Assembly: GCA_963921195.1 (NCBI GenBank)
Contig: OY992536.1
Location: 236,690,023 to 236,754,022, forward strand
Direction: 5' to 3'
DNA: 64,000 bases
Source: Pegoplata infirma
Taxonomy: Eukaryota > Arthropoda > Insecta > Diptera > Anthomyiidae
Below the pieces are notes generated by a model, which saw only the letters and a program-made list of their open reading frames with translations, was not told where the DNA came from and did not search any database. This document shows positions 33,447 to 44,985 of this stretch, in pieces (position 1 is the stretch's first letter; each line of letters starts with the position of its first letter). The position numbers and the translations under genes are program-made.

Positions 33447-34530
33447 CTGTATATATTTTGATTAAAATCTTAGTTTTTTTAATTCTTTGGTAATCAAAGA
33501 TAATTGTTTTCTTATACCACTGACAATGAGTCGAATTATTTTTAACATTTTTAGAAACATTTCTTAAAACGTCGAAAATCATACTTAATACAAATTTTTT
33601 TAAGCCTATAAGTATGCACTTATTTTTTACACAAAACATCGAAAACCGTTTTACTGACAATGAGTGTTACGGTGACAATTAACCTTTACATGAACATTTC
33701 TTTTTTCATAAAATTAATATTTCCCATATCCAATTATATAAACCACAGAGGTGGTTTTCAACAAACATTACAAATACATAATTTTTAAGAGGATATGAAT
33801 GTTTTCTTTTTTTTTGTAATATGTATTTTATACCCACATATACTAATACATATTGTGAAATTTATATATATTTTTTTTTTTAACAGAATATATGATTTAT
33901 AAATTTTTGAAGATTATAATCATATGTTTGCGTGTTATGTTAACACAATATTAGAAATGATTTATAAGTATTGAAGGTGCTATACATATTTTAAAATAAA
34001 ATTTAAACGATTTTCAGTTTTACTTTTTTGGGGAAAATATTTAAGAAACAAACAAAAAAAAGAATTTCAGTAAAATATGCAAAATATGCAAATATATATT
34101 TCAATTTTAGTAAAATAAAAGTAAATGTAGTAAGAGACTATAACAACTCGGTTGTAAAATGTTTATGGTTTTTGCACTTTTTTATTTTCAGCAATAGTTG
34201 TTCTTTTCTTTTTCGACCTGTCATTTACAATTTTTATAGTGTTGTAGTAAAGAACACAAAAAAAAAAATATTTACTTCTTGCACTTGAGTGCTGTAAAAA
34301 ATACACAACCAGAAAAAAAAATAAAATTTTCCTTGACCAAAAGTAAAAAAAATAAAATTGAGTTATAAAGGTAAAAGAATGATGTTAGCAGGGGAATCAA
34401 GCTTGTTTTCTTTAAATTAACTTGCAATTTTGGGTGAAATAAATAACATGTAACAAAAAAACACTTAAAAGTATTCAATTTTTTGAATTTTAATTTTTGC
34501 TTAAAATTATGCAAGAATGGGATTTCTCCC
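33447..34530. other. AT-rich stretch without recognised content
   Basis: Low-complexity ORFs only (33436-33660, 34028-34288). No structural feature found. Confidence 0.4.
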
Positions 34531-34539
34531 CCCCCAAAA

Positions 34540-34614
34540 TGATTTAAAAAAAAAAGAAAAAAAAAAAGAAAGGAAAGAAAAGAAAAGAAAAGGAAAAAGG
34601 AAGGGAAAGGAACA
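34540..34614 (+). repeat. Polypurine (GAAA/GGAAA) tract
   Basis: About 75 bp of almost pure A and G with GAAA, GGAAA and AAGGAAGGGAAAGG phrases. Its minus-strand reading gives the Phe/Ser/Pro run of the 174-codon ORF at 34272-34796, which is not a gene. Confidence 0.8.
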
Positions 34615-34799
34615 AAAAAATAATGAAAATGACCGGAATGCAACAAATTCTGAGGAGAGGTGTATGTGAGCTGATGATTTACGTCAGCACACATAGCCTT
34701 TATCCTTAGGAATTTTGTAACATCCTTAGGATTAAATGTTTCAGAATTAAAGAAATTGCATATGAAAAACTTAAATGACAATAGAGTCGTGTACATTTT

Positions 34800-36200
34800 C
34801 CAACCAAATAACTTTCCTTATCATTTTCTTATGCAAAGGTATTATCTCAAATATTTTTTATAGAAAAGTTTCTCAGAATTCCAGACTTTATCTTAAGAAA
34901 ATATTTTGATACACTCAAAATAATCACTCTGTTAAATTACAGAGATACTCTGCTGAGCCAGCAGAAAATACCATAGATTTCCAACCAGCAAGATTTTTTG
35001 TTATTTTACGAAGAAAACTCTGTAAAATGATTTCGATAAAAAAAAAAACCTGTAAATTTACAGAATCATCTGTAAAATATTGATAAAAGCGACCAGAAAT
35101 TTACTATTTTATTTACTATTTGATTTCTGATCAATTTCTCTTTCCTTAATGTGTAAGTAGTGTTGAAAAATGCCACCGAGTAAATTTGCCTGCTTTAATG
35201 CTTCCAAATTGTAAATTTACTTTTTTTATTTTTGTGAAAATTACGATGTATTTTACGAGTACCTCCAATTTTACCCGACATCCGCGTAAAATTTACCAGG
35301 TTTTATTGTAATTTAAGACGCTTTTTAAAGAGCGGTTGAAATATTTGGGAGTTTTTTGAAGAGTTTTTGTTTAAAAACTGTATTACAGAGCAATAAGTAA
35401 AATTACAGTTGAAATTTAGTATTTTGGTTACGAGAAAATGTATAAAATCTGTATTTTAACAAAAAACTCTGTTTATTATTTGTAAAATAGAGATTCCGAA
35501 GTAAAAAGTAAAATTACAGATAAAATTTAGTTTTTCGGTTACAAGAAAATACAAAGTATATTCTTAAAATCTGTATTTTGACAGATAACTATGTCAAATG
35601 TCTGTCGAATTGAGATTACAGTCATTTTACAGAGTTTTTAACAGAGTAATTATTTTGAGTGTACTTAAGTATTTGAATTCAGATAAGAATTTTTTTTATT
35701 AAAAAAATACCTCAAATTAAATTCTATAGAAAAAATCCCGCAGCAACTGAGAATTCTATAGGAAATGTGTCTCTGAATATTATTTTAAATAGTGCCTAAG
35801 AATTTTCCTTTGAAAAATGTCTAGAACCTAATAATTTTACTATATGAAAAATGTTTCAGAATCTAAGAAACTGCCTTATAAAGCATTAGATGGCAAAAAA
35901 CCGTAAAATTTTTCTATCGAAAAATGGCACTACTATAAAATTTAAGATTTTATTTTTAGAAAAGTGTATAAAAATTTCTTAATAAAATGTTCCAGAAACT
36001 GATAATTTATAAGAATCTGATAGTTTTCTATTCCGAAACATGTTTCTGGATCTGAGGATTTTTGTATAAGAAAAAGTTCTTAGAATCTGAGAAATATTTT
36101 AAAATATGAGAATTATATTAGAGATTTTTTATAAGAAAAGTATATCAGAATTTGGAAAATAATTTATAGAAATAGTGTCTCAGAATTTCAGATTACACAG
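34800..36200 (-). repeat. Degenerate 43-bp repeats, split by a MITE
   Basis: Loose units reading AGAATCTGAGAA...TTTCTATAGAAAAATGTCTC recur at 34830-34905 and 35680-36190, in opposite orientation to the array in 49780-51300. Units differ widely. The element 34912-35661 sits inside. Confidence 0.65.
34912..35661. mobile_element. 750-bp MITE with CACTCAAAATAAT TIRs and TA TSD
   Basis: Left end CACTCAAAATAATCACTCTG, right end CAGAGTAATTATTTTGAGTG, with TA at 34910-34911 and 35662-35663. TA duplication and a CACTCAAAA-type end fit the Tc1/mariner group. The interior repeats TCTGTAAAAT/TTTTACAGAG phrases in both orientations. Inserted in the 43-bp array. No coding sequence. Confidence 0.85.
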
Positions 36201-36362
36201 GCCGACAAAATTTGAAAAAGGCGGAACACCGAAACAAAAGTACGCTTTTCAGTTGCGCTGAATCCGAATATGTACTCAGAATTTTTCCATCACATCAGGT
36301 TTTTGAGACATTTTCGCTTAAAGTTAAAAAAAAACTGTTTTCGCCATATTCAAGACGTAATA

Positions 36363-36898
36363 CGCTCAAAAAAAAAAAAACATTGTCAAATTACTAGAAA
36401 AAGTCTTGAATCCCATTTTACCAATAATTGACAGTTTTCCTTGTTTTTTAACAAATAATTTTCGATCGAAATTTAAATTTTTTTTGTTATTTTACAGTTT
36501 TTCTTGTAATTTTACAAATTTCTAAGATTTTTTACTAAAAAAATCTAGTAAATTTACGAGAATTTCTTATAAGTTTTATTAAGTCAAAAAAGTTGTAAAT
36601 TTTCAATTTTATTGGTAAAAATCTTGTAAAATTACAAAAAAAGTTCGTAATTTTTACAAGGAATTCTCGTAAAATAGGAGGTAGCAAAAAATCTAGTAAA
36701 ATCACGAAAACCTCCTTTTTAGTTTTATCGCGTCGAAAAAATTTTAAATTTACTATTTTTTTAGTAAAAAGCTTGTAAAATTACAAAACTATTGGTAAAA
36801 AGTTTGTAAATAACAAGGAATTCTTATCAAATAGGAGGTAGCAAAAAAAAAAAGTTACAAACTTTTCTTGTAATTTTCCAATGTTTTTTTTTTGACCG
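36363..36898. mobile_element. MITE with CGSTCAAAAAAAA TIRs and TA TSD
   Basis: The left end CGCTCAAAAAAAAAAAACAT then TGTCAAATTACTAG mirrors the right end CTTGTAATTTTCCAATG then TTTTTGACCG. TA flanks it (36361-36362, 36899-36900). Inside, a unit of about 150 bp with GGAATTCTCGTAAAATAGG, AGGTAGCAAAAAATCTAG and TTTTATCGCGTCGAAAAAA is repeated in part. Non-coding. Confidence 0.75.
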
Positions 36899-37009
36899 TA
36901 AGTGCACGAATACACCTTTATTTATAAAACCTGATATGTAGTCTAAAAAGTCAAATGCTTAGAAAAGTATACTCTGGTTTGTGCGTTAAAAATTTGTTGC
37001 CTGTGGGCA

Positions 37010-38290
37010 ATTCCATCATGTCGAAAGTGACCGTTGCACACATTAAAGTTGAATAAAAAGTCGAAATAAAAAGATTTTTTTCTTGACAAAAGGGGAAACT
37101 TATAGCTCTTAACTAGCTCTATAATTGTTGCTCAGGTTGATTTTGAAAATTGTTTCAAGCTTTCGAGATAATCGCAAAAAAGACAACCATTCGCACGGGA
37201 CAAAAAACAGAAGTCGTTTTCGAGACTATCAATCAAAACTCTGATTTCAGCGAAACCTGAGGCAATATCACAATGCGACTAATTTTGAAATGTTGGCTTA
37301 TAATGTCTCTTAAAAGTTGTAAAATTTTACCTCAAAATTATTTCTACTTTTTATTTAATTTAACTTTAATCACTGTCGCACGGGACATGTCGCACGGGAC
37401 CGTTTTTTCCATCATCATATTTATGTTTGTTTTGTTGTTCTTTTTTAACAAATTATAAATAAATAAGCTTAGAAAACTTGGCATATATATTTTTCGTTCC
37501 CCTGGTCTGGTTCGTATTGAATTTCAGCCAAATCGGTTCAGTGGTTCAAAAGTTATTAGCAAAACCGAGAATTTCAGATTAGTTTCACATTAAATTCACG
37601 TGTTGAAAACCCGTTAAACATGTTTTTAAAACATTGGTAAATCACAAAACTATTTTACAACGTATTTTTGGCACTCAAAAATTTTGTCACAAAAAAGTAC
37701 ACTCGAAAAAGTTTTACACTCAAAAAAAATTTTACTTTCAAAAAAAATTTACTAAATTATTTTTTTTTTTTCAAAAATTACTTAAAAAAATTTTTACATA
37801 ACATTAAATATTTCTAATCCAAAATGTTATTTACTTTCACTTAAAAAGGGCATTGTGGAGGGTATTCATAGATTCGCCTAGTCGAATTTAACTTTTCAAC
37901 TTGTTTAATTTATTGTCTTGTAATTTCATTTCATCTTCCTTCAACTTTTCTCTCCTCCGTTTGCATCTCTCTTTATTTTTTTCGCCGTTTATACTCATCT
38001 ATATTTAAATAATTTAAAAGAATGTATTAAAATAAGTAAATCATTTATTTAAGAAAAAAATATTTTTTCAAAATTTTAAAATCCACGCTTACCATGTCGC
38101 ACGTGACCAACTTTATATAAGAACTAAGACCACAGATTTTATTATTTTTTAATTTTTTTTTTTTATTTTAATTGTAATAAAAATTTGTGTTTGTTCTCAA
38201 TTTTTGATGAACTTTCGTCATGTCCACTTGACGCACTAATTACAAATGTTGTTTTTCAATGTCGCACGGGACATCGAAATGTGTGATAAA
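37010..38290. repeat. Region with recurring TGTCGCACGGGAC, split by a Helentron
   Basis: GTCGCACGGGAC or close variants occur near 37190, 37377, 37389, 38095 and 38258, an uncommon GC-rich word in AT-rich DNA. The Helentron fragment 37470-37904 lies between them. I do not recognise the host repeat. Confidence 0.45.
37470..37904 (-). mobile_element. Helentron-like element E, 5' part
   Basis: The reverse start region TGTGGAGGGTATTCATAGAT then TCGAATTTAACTTTTCAACTTGT is at 37855-37904. Upstream it matches element D (AAATTCACGTGTTGAAAACC, CAGTGGTTCAAAAGTTATTA, GGCATATATATTTTTCGTTC). The GTCY tract and terminal hairpin are missing. Confidence 0.75.
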
Positions 38291-38479
38291 GCATAGCAAA
38301 AACTAACCGTTATTTTTTTAATTGCATAGTTTGTTATGCATTTTTTTTTAGCTCTTTGTATCACCACACTGTGGGCCAGCATCCCTGAATTTTGGCCATA
38401 AATAGACCTCTTAACCTATATGTCAAAAAAGTTTTGCATATGGGTGTTAAAGGATCGCTGATCACGATTCTGAAAAAAA

Positions 38480-39120
38480 AATTTCAAAATTCAAAATGGC
38501 GGATCCAAAATGGCGGACATGATTTTTTAATTCTTTGTTTATTGTGTTTATATAACCATTATCGATGTATTTGGGGTCGTTAATAACGAATATGAGCTCA
38601 GACTTTTAAAATTCAAAATGGCGGATCCAATATGGCGACAAATTTAAATTTAAAATTTTTTATATGTTGTCTCTTTTGGCCAAAAACTTCGATTTTAATG
38701 GTTTTTCGGATGTTAAAACTGATTTTGGAATTAAAGATTTGAAATTCAAAATAGCGGATCCAATATGGCGAATATGCTTTTGTAATTCTTAGCTAATTGT
38801 ACTTAAATTAGTAATTTTTGATGTATTTAGGGTCAGTAGTTACGAATATAAGCTCCGATTTTTTAAATTCAAAATGGCGGATCCAATATGGCGTCAAATA
38901 AAATATTAAGTTTTTTTCTATGTTGTCTAATTTTTATGGTTTTTGGAATGCCAAATCTGATTTAAGAATCAAATATTCAAAATAGCGGATCCAATATGGC
39001 GGACAAGACATTTAAATTATTGATTAATGTTTCAAAATATCTCTAGGAAATGATTGCACAACACGAATACGAACACAGATTTTTTGAAATCAAAATGGCG
39101 GATCCAAAATTTAGGACATA
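38480..39120 (+). repeat. Six units of a 110-140-bp repeat with AAAATGGCGGATCCAATATG
   Basis: The core TTCAAAATGGCGGATCCAA appears near 38487, 38613, 38752, 38872, 38985 and 39094, often followed by TATGGCGG or TATGGCGA. It is CpG-containing and unlike the surrounding AT-rich sequence. Between cores, GAATATGAGCTC and GTATTTGGGGTCG-like phrases recur. Confidence 0.88.
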
Positions 39121-39402
39121 GCTTTTTAAAAAAATGTACAATGTTTAAATTTCTAAGTTTTTATAAATCCCTCTTTTTGCTTTTATCAGAAGATTTTAAT
39201 AAAATTTTTCTCTTTTAAATGCGTCAAAAAATTCATATATTCAGTGGCTCATTTAAGAGAGCACTTTTTTATTTCCAATAAAAATTTGCCATCCTAAATG
39301 TACAAATAATGCTACAAGCTTACAATTTCGTAAAAAACATTAAAAATGCTATTGCCAAAATATGCCCGTATAAATGCGTTACCAGCTTTAATGTTTAGCA
39401 CT

Positions 39403-39765
39403 AGAGATGGATGCTGGTCACGTAAATTACTCGTGATCGAAAGTGAGCGTGATTTGTTCGTGAGTGATAAGTGAGTGACACAATTTTTTGCGTGAGTGAT
39501 TCGTAGTGAGTGCAATTTTTTTGCGTGAGTCAAAACTATTTAATTGTATTGATTCAGTTTTTACAATTTTTTTCGTGTTTTAAATGTTTAGCGTGAGTTA
39601 CGAGTGAGTGTGAGTCACACGTAAGTGGTGTTTTATTTACTCACGTAAATAGTGAGTAAGTGTGAAAAAAAACACGGTTGAGTAAATTTTTTTTTTTTTT
39701 CGTGAGCGTGAGTCAACGTGAGGCAAAATTCACTCACGTGCCCATCAGCAGTTATCACGCCAATG
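39403..39765. mobile_element. GTGAGT-rich hAT-like MITE, ends uncertain
   Basis: Left CACTAGAGATGGATGCTGGT, right CACGTGCCCATCAGCAG, giving only a partly matching inverted end (GATGG...CACGT). The interior is filled with GTGAGTGA/GTGAGC phrases. Similar wording (AGAGATGGGCTCACGA, TCACGTGAGTAAATTT) is found inside the 730-bp elements at 56298, 61566 and 62453. Confidence 0.4.
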
Positions 39766-40640
39766 TTGTCAAAGTGAGCCATTTTTTATTAGAAATCAAT
39801 AGAAACAAAAATACCGAAAAATGTTGAAGTTCCACTTTAGGGCATTTCTAAACGTCATATTTGGGTTTATTGCCTATAGATCAAAAGTTTATGAACGGTC
39901 GCACAGGGTCGCAAAAATGTGAATAGAATACATTGTCAGAGATAGATCGTAGTTCGAGGTTTGTCAAAATCGTTTGGACTTTTTTGGACTTTGGTGTTGA
40001 AAAAAGGCGGATTTCAACAAAAGTATGAATTTCCATAATTTATTTAAAAAAAAATATGCTTATAGCTTACTTTTTGGCAGTTTATATCATGTGTTGAACA
40101 AACAGGTATGTCTTTAGGAGAACTTCACCGAAAATTTTAAAAAATATTGTGTCGAAGTACAAAAAAAAAATTATTTGTTTCATAAATAAAAAATATAAAA
40201 AAAATCTTAAACATTGACTTTAACCTCATGCAAAAAAAAAACTTTAAGCTATATTAAAAAGATATTAAAGGTGGACAAAATTCAAGATGTCGACATTCCG
40301 AAAAAATATTTTTAAATATGTGTTGCCTTACAGACCTTATTGGCCAAAAAATGGAAATCCTGGCCCACAGTGCACCAGAAAGATTTTTTAAAATCAAAAG
40401 TCAATATTTAATGCTTCTCTTTAAGAACTTTTAACAAAACAAAAGGTGCAATAGAAATGTCCCAATGAGAAAAAATTGGCTTGCTCGACTTTACATTCGA
40501 ATATCTCGAAATGGGTTATGAATAAATGTAAAATTTGTTCACTTTAGTTAAATTTGATAGTTTTCCTATGAAAATATGTTAAAACAAATTCGTTTCAAGA
40601 ACTTTTGGTTTTTTGGTCTTGGTAGACCTTTCGGTGGAAG

Positions 40641-40984
40641 TGCCCCTGTGATATTTCTATAGAAAAGAGTCTAAGAAATCATAGATTCAAAGTTTTGAAT
40701 CTGAGAGTTTTTCTACAGAAACTACGATCTGAGAATTGAAGAACTTTATTCTAAATTCTTTTGAAGTTTTTATGTATTTTTTTTGCATACATTAAAAAAA
40801 AATATATTTTTTTTTTTGGTTTTCAGTTTGTTACTCAATATTAACAATAAAAAACACACAGCCACACCTCCCCCCCCCCCCCCCCCCCTTCCAAACAAAA
40901 CTTTTTTGCTTCCGACATCCTAAAATTTAAAATTTTTTTGGGTAAAAAAAAATCTCCCCCCCCAAATGAAATTCCTGGATCCGC
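40641..40984 (-). mobile_element. Possible short hAT-like element with 43-bp units
   Basis: The right end, inverted, reads CAGGCGCGGATCCAGGAATT, much like the start of the hAT element at 49702 (CAGGGGCGTATCCAGGAC). Between are two or three 43-bp-type units (GATTCAAAGTTTTGAATCTG). The left end AAGTGCCCC is only a guess and no 8-bp duplication is found. Confidence 0.45.
40870..40888 (+). repeat. Run of 19 C
   Basis: An uninterrupted C homopolymer in strongly AT-rich sequence, followed at about 40958 by a shorter C run. Confidence 0.9.
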
Positions 40985-41689
40985 GCCTGCGAGAGAGTAT
41001 AGGCGCAAAACAAAGGCGGCAGCGGGAAATTCAGTCAGGTGTTGATATTTACATTATTTTTCACTTTTTCACCATTTTTTAATTTAATTTTATTGCTTTT
41101 TTATTATCAATTTGATTTTCTTATATTTATTCGTAATTTTTTTGTGTTTTTTTAGAATTTAAAATATTTTTTTTTTAGAGATCACATTTTTCTGTTTACT
41201 TTATCGAAAATAATCGAAATATTTTTAAAATTGTGGCAACATTTTCATATCAAAAATTAAAAGAGAGAGAGAAACCGACACAAAAATAAAATTGATTTTA
41301 TTCAAGCGGTTTTCGGTCGAGCGTTTTTTCTTGCCAAATTTGTATGAAAAAAACGTCACCGACATTGTTGTGCGGAGACTCTTTAAGAAGTTTTTAAGAA
41401 GTTATACCAATGAGTCATTTCCCGTCGCGGTTTTTAACAAGATAATGTTTTTAGGCTGGTGTCTAATTTTGAAAAAGTTGCAGTAGGCCACCTCAGTTTG
41501 ACTATATAAGCTAACAATTAACGAAAAAGAAAACAAGAATTTCTAATTTCATTTTCTTAAAACCAAAAATTTTAATATCTTGGGTTTGTAACTTGGATAA
41601 TATTCACTTCGTGGTAAATAAAACCGTCTTTCACCACCTGGTGAACAAAAAGTAACATAATTATTTTTCAACAAAAAAAAAAATTTTCA

Positions 41690-42101
41690 TCAACTTTTTT
41701 TTTTTTCATAAATTTTTTTTCCATCAAATTTTTTTTCTATCAAATTTTTTTTTCCATCAACTTTTTTTTTTATCAATTTTTTTTTTTCATCAAATTTTTT
41801 TTTTCATAATTTTTTTTTCATCAAACTTTTTTTCATAATTTTTTTTTTTCATTAATTTTTTTTTTTCATCAAATTTTTTTTTTTTTCATCAAAATTTTTT
41901 TTTCATACATTTTTTTTTACCATTTTTTTTTCATCAATTTTTTTTCATGAAATTTTTTATCAAATTTTTTATTATCAATTTTTTTCTCACCAAAAAAAAA
42001 TTTTTTACATCGAAAAATTCTTCTTTTCATCAAAAAAATCCATCAAAAACTTTTTTTCATCAAAATTTATTTCACCAAATATTTTGGGTTCATTAATTTT
42101 T
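41690..42101 (-). repeat. T-rich array (minus-strand GATGAAAAAAATTT type)
   Basis: Repeats of TTTTTTTTTCATCAAATTTT with variable T-runs over about 400 bp, the longest T-rich version in the window. Confidence 0.85.
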
Positions 42102-42903
42102 TATACCCCCCACTCTAGTGATAGAGGGTATATATAAGTTTGTCATTCCGTTTGTAACACATCGAAATATTGGTCTAGGACCCCATAAAGTATCAATATT
42201 CATGATCCTCGATCGATTTTAAGTCGATCTAGCGATGTCCGTCTGTCCGTCCGTCTGTCCGTCTGTCTGTCCGTTCGTAGACGGACAGACAGAAAGACTT
42301 TACAGAGGCTACTAAAGTTCGGCATAAATGTTGGTCATTTACCTGGTCAGGTTGGTATTGCAATCCAGCCAAATCGGTCCAGTGATTCAAAAGTTATGAG
42401 CAAAAGCGTAAATTTCGGCAAGGGTTTTTCGCGAATTTACGAGATAAAAAACACGATAACTTTCGAATGACTATAATGAGACTGCTGAAACGTAACACAT
42501 ATCTTTGCCGTTCCCCAGATCTGTTTGGTATTGAATTTCAGTTTTAAAAGCATTGGTAACTTAAAAATTACACTCGAAAAAATTTTACACTCAAAAAAAA
42601 TTTTAAACTCAAAAAAAAATATTTTTTTTTTTACAAAAATGTCAATATTTTATGTACATACGTACGTGCATTCGCTCAGAAATATTTTTACAGTAAAAAA
42701 AACATTACACGCGAAAAAAGTTTTACACTAAAAAAAATTGTTTTTTTTTTTTAATGATAAAAAAATAGTTTTTTACTCAAAATAAAGTATTTCTAATCAA
42801 AATTGTTAATTTTTTTCACTTTAAAAATGTACTATCCTTTAAAAAAGGCATTGTGGAGGGTATTCATAGATTCGGCATAGTCGAATTTAACTTTTTTACT
42901 TGT
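42102..42903 (-). mobile_element. Helentron-like element B
   Basis: Reverse. Its 3' hairpin end is TATACCCCCCACTCTAGTGA then TAGAGGGTATATATAAG at 42102-42140. The GTCY tract follows AGCGATGTCC (42231-42280). The 5' end is TGTGGAGGGTATTCATAGAT ... AACTTTTTTACTTGT at 42853-42903. Similar to D, including the CACTCGAAAAAATTTTACAC block. Confidence 0.85.
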
Positions 42904-43100
42904 TTAACATAATTTTGTTTTTCGTGAAAAAAATCATTTTTTTTTACCAAAACTACTTTTTTACCAAGTCTAAGCTTTTCGCATAAAAATTTTCCATTTG
43001 TTTATCAAATGTACATAAAACAAGTAAGAGTGTTATATTCTTTGGTGCCGATTTATACTCTCCAAAATGAAAAAACACTTTTTTGCACTTATTTTTGCAC

Positions 43101-43542
43101 CAGTGTTGTCAGGTTTTTAGGGGTTTTCCCCCAAGAAAAACCCCAAAATCGACTTTGACTTACCATAACTTTTGAAATAATCGTCGGATAGTTTAGAATT
43201 TGGTCAATTTAGCTTCTTTAGCATTTTTTCTATTAGACTTATCCATTAAACAAAGTAATAGATTAATAGATTTACTTTATTAAACGTTTAATGTATTGAC
43301 ATTCGTAAAAAAAAAAAAAATGTACGAAATAGTCTTCGGACTTTTTAAAGATTTTTGGCTACAGAAACATTAATTCGATAAAATAATACAATCTGAGGTA
43401 ATACTCTTATAAAGAAAATGTTGGAGAACCCAAAAATTCCAATATTGAAAAAATTCAATCATTATGCAAAAAGTTATGATAAGTCAAAGTCGATTTAGGG
43501 GTTTTTCTGGGGCAAAAACCCCCTAAAAACCTGACAACACTG
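43101..43542. mobile_element. hAT-type MITE with about 80-bp TIRs
   Basis: Starts CAGTGTTGTCAGGTTTTTAG and ends CTAAAAACCTGACAACACTG. The mirror continues through AAAACCCCAAAATCGACTTT / AAAGTCGATTTAGGGG. TTTTGCAC precedes it (43093-43100). On the right TTTTG and CAC are split by a TG-rich insert (TTTTG-TGTGTGTTG-CAC), consistent with a degraded 8-bp duplication. The uninterrupted arms near 44800 and 10130 read TTTTTGCACTCA, the empty site. Non-coding. Confidence 0.85.
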
Positions 43543-43769
43543 TTTTGTGTGTGTTGCACTCACTTACGAAATATATAGCTCCTTTGGTTTTTTTAATGGT
43601 GCTGAGATTTCAATTCGTTTTGCATGGAATAGCAAAGTAATATAACATTATTTTTTCTAAAAAAAACTTTGCTTTGGCAAGTACACCCAAATCTTCCGCA
43701 AAACATTATCATTATTTAATGTTTTGGGCAAGAGTACAAAATTCGCAGGCATTTTTACTGTCAAAACGT

Positions 43770-44605
43770 ATAAAAAAAGTCCTGTTCAGGCATTTTTCTT
43801 GCAACAAATTTTTTTTATATTTTTGTGCACTTTTTTGTAAACGAAATATTGAAATCCTGTTTACTCAAAATAAAAAATTTGAAAAACAATTCCAAAATAT
43901 ATTTGAAATTGTGTTCTTAAAAAAGTTTTTAAATTCAACGTTTGTGGTAATGTCTTAAACGCATTACAATTAAGTCTACCGCATATTTTTCGTCTATTAT
44001 TTAGACTGCATAATTGCTTTCTTTCACAAACAAATTCTCCGCAAATGCCTTAGCAATTTAAATGTCCTATAATTTATGCAAATCCTTTTTTTTTCTGTTA
44101 TTATTCTTGTTTGATTTAAACCCCCCTTTTTGTAAGTAAACGTCAATTTAAATCATATACTACAGTTAAATATTTATTTTTTTGTTGAGGCAACAACATT
44201 TATATCATACACATACATATGAAATGTGCTTTCATGCCACATCAAACTTAGACCGGCTATTGTTCTAATTTCAGTGTACTTAAACAGTCCAGTTTAATTT
44301 TTTTTGTTTCTTTCAAAGTTTTATTTTAATACTTACAAACAACGCTATTTGGAATATGATGGGGAGGCATTTATTTTTACGTAAAAAGAAGAAAAAAAAA
44401 CAATGTTTGAAAAATTTTTAGAAATAAATCATTTAAAATTCAAATTTGGAAAAAAAGAGTAAGAAAATTAAAGTCGGTCAATACCGATAATATGATACTC
44501 GACACCAGTGTTTTAGGAAAAATAGGTCCTACACTTAAAAAATTATGTCATTAACTGTTTGTAATTTATTTAAAAAGTTTTACGTTTTGTCATTTTTAAA
44601 TGAAA
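43770..44605. other. Central region of composite II
   Basis: AT-rich, no recognised domain; the 94-codon ORF at 43674-43958 starts in the arm. At 44455-44527 is a Helentron 5'-end fragment of type A (AAAGTCGGTCAATACCGATA, ATATGATACTCGACACCAG). At 44529-44605 is a partial copy of the MITE seen at 21009 (CACTTAAAAAATTATGTCAT, TAACTGTTTGTAA). Confidence 0.6.
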
Positions 44606-44985
44606 AAATGCCTGCCCAAAACAATAAATCATGATAATGTTTTGAGTAAGATTTATGTGTACTTGCCAAAGCAAAGTTTTTTTTAGAAAAAATAATGTTA
44701 TATTATTTTGCTATTCCATGCACAACAAATTGAAATATGAGTCGAGGACCCCCATTAAAAAACCAAAAGAGCTGTACATTTCGTAAGTGAGTGCAAAAAT
44801 AAGTGCAAAAAAGTGTTTTTTCCATTTTGGAGAGTATAAAAGATTCGGCACCAAAGAATATACAACTCTCTCTTCTTTAATGTACATTTGATAAACAAAT
44901 GGAAAATTTTAATTCGAAAAGCTTAGACTTGGCGAAAAAGTAGTTTTGGTAAAAAAAATGATTTCTTTTTCATGAAAAACAAAAT
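44606..44985 (-). repeat. Right inverted arm of composite II
   Basis: ATGCCTGCCCAAAACAATAA, TACTTGCCAAAGCAAAG, GAGTCGAGGACC, AACCAAAAGAGCTGTACATT, GGAGAGTATAAAAG, TTGATAAACAAATGGAAAA and AAGTAGTTTTGGT are all found inverted in 42904-43770. Confidence 0.9.

Larger units (their letters stand above)
38367..40372. mobile_element. 2-kb element with CACTGTGGGCCAG TIRs and CACCA TSD
   Basis: Starts CACTGTGGGCCAG and ends CTGGCCCACAGTG. The next inner sequence also mirrors (AATTTTGGCCATAAATAG against CCTTATTGGCCAAAAAATGG). CACCA is duplicated at 38362-38366 and 40373-40377. It carries the ATGGCGGATCC satellite and a GTGAGT-rich insertion. No transposase ORF. The superfamily is not clear from a 5-bp duplication. 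Confidence 0.75.

Noticed and set aside
34272..34796. A 174-codon minus-strand gene
   Set aside because: The middle is a translated polypurine tract and the rest has no recognisable domain.
41292..41486. A 64-codon ORF near the edge of composite II
   Set aside because: It runs from flanking DNA into the repeated outer unit; no domain.
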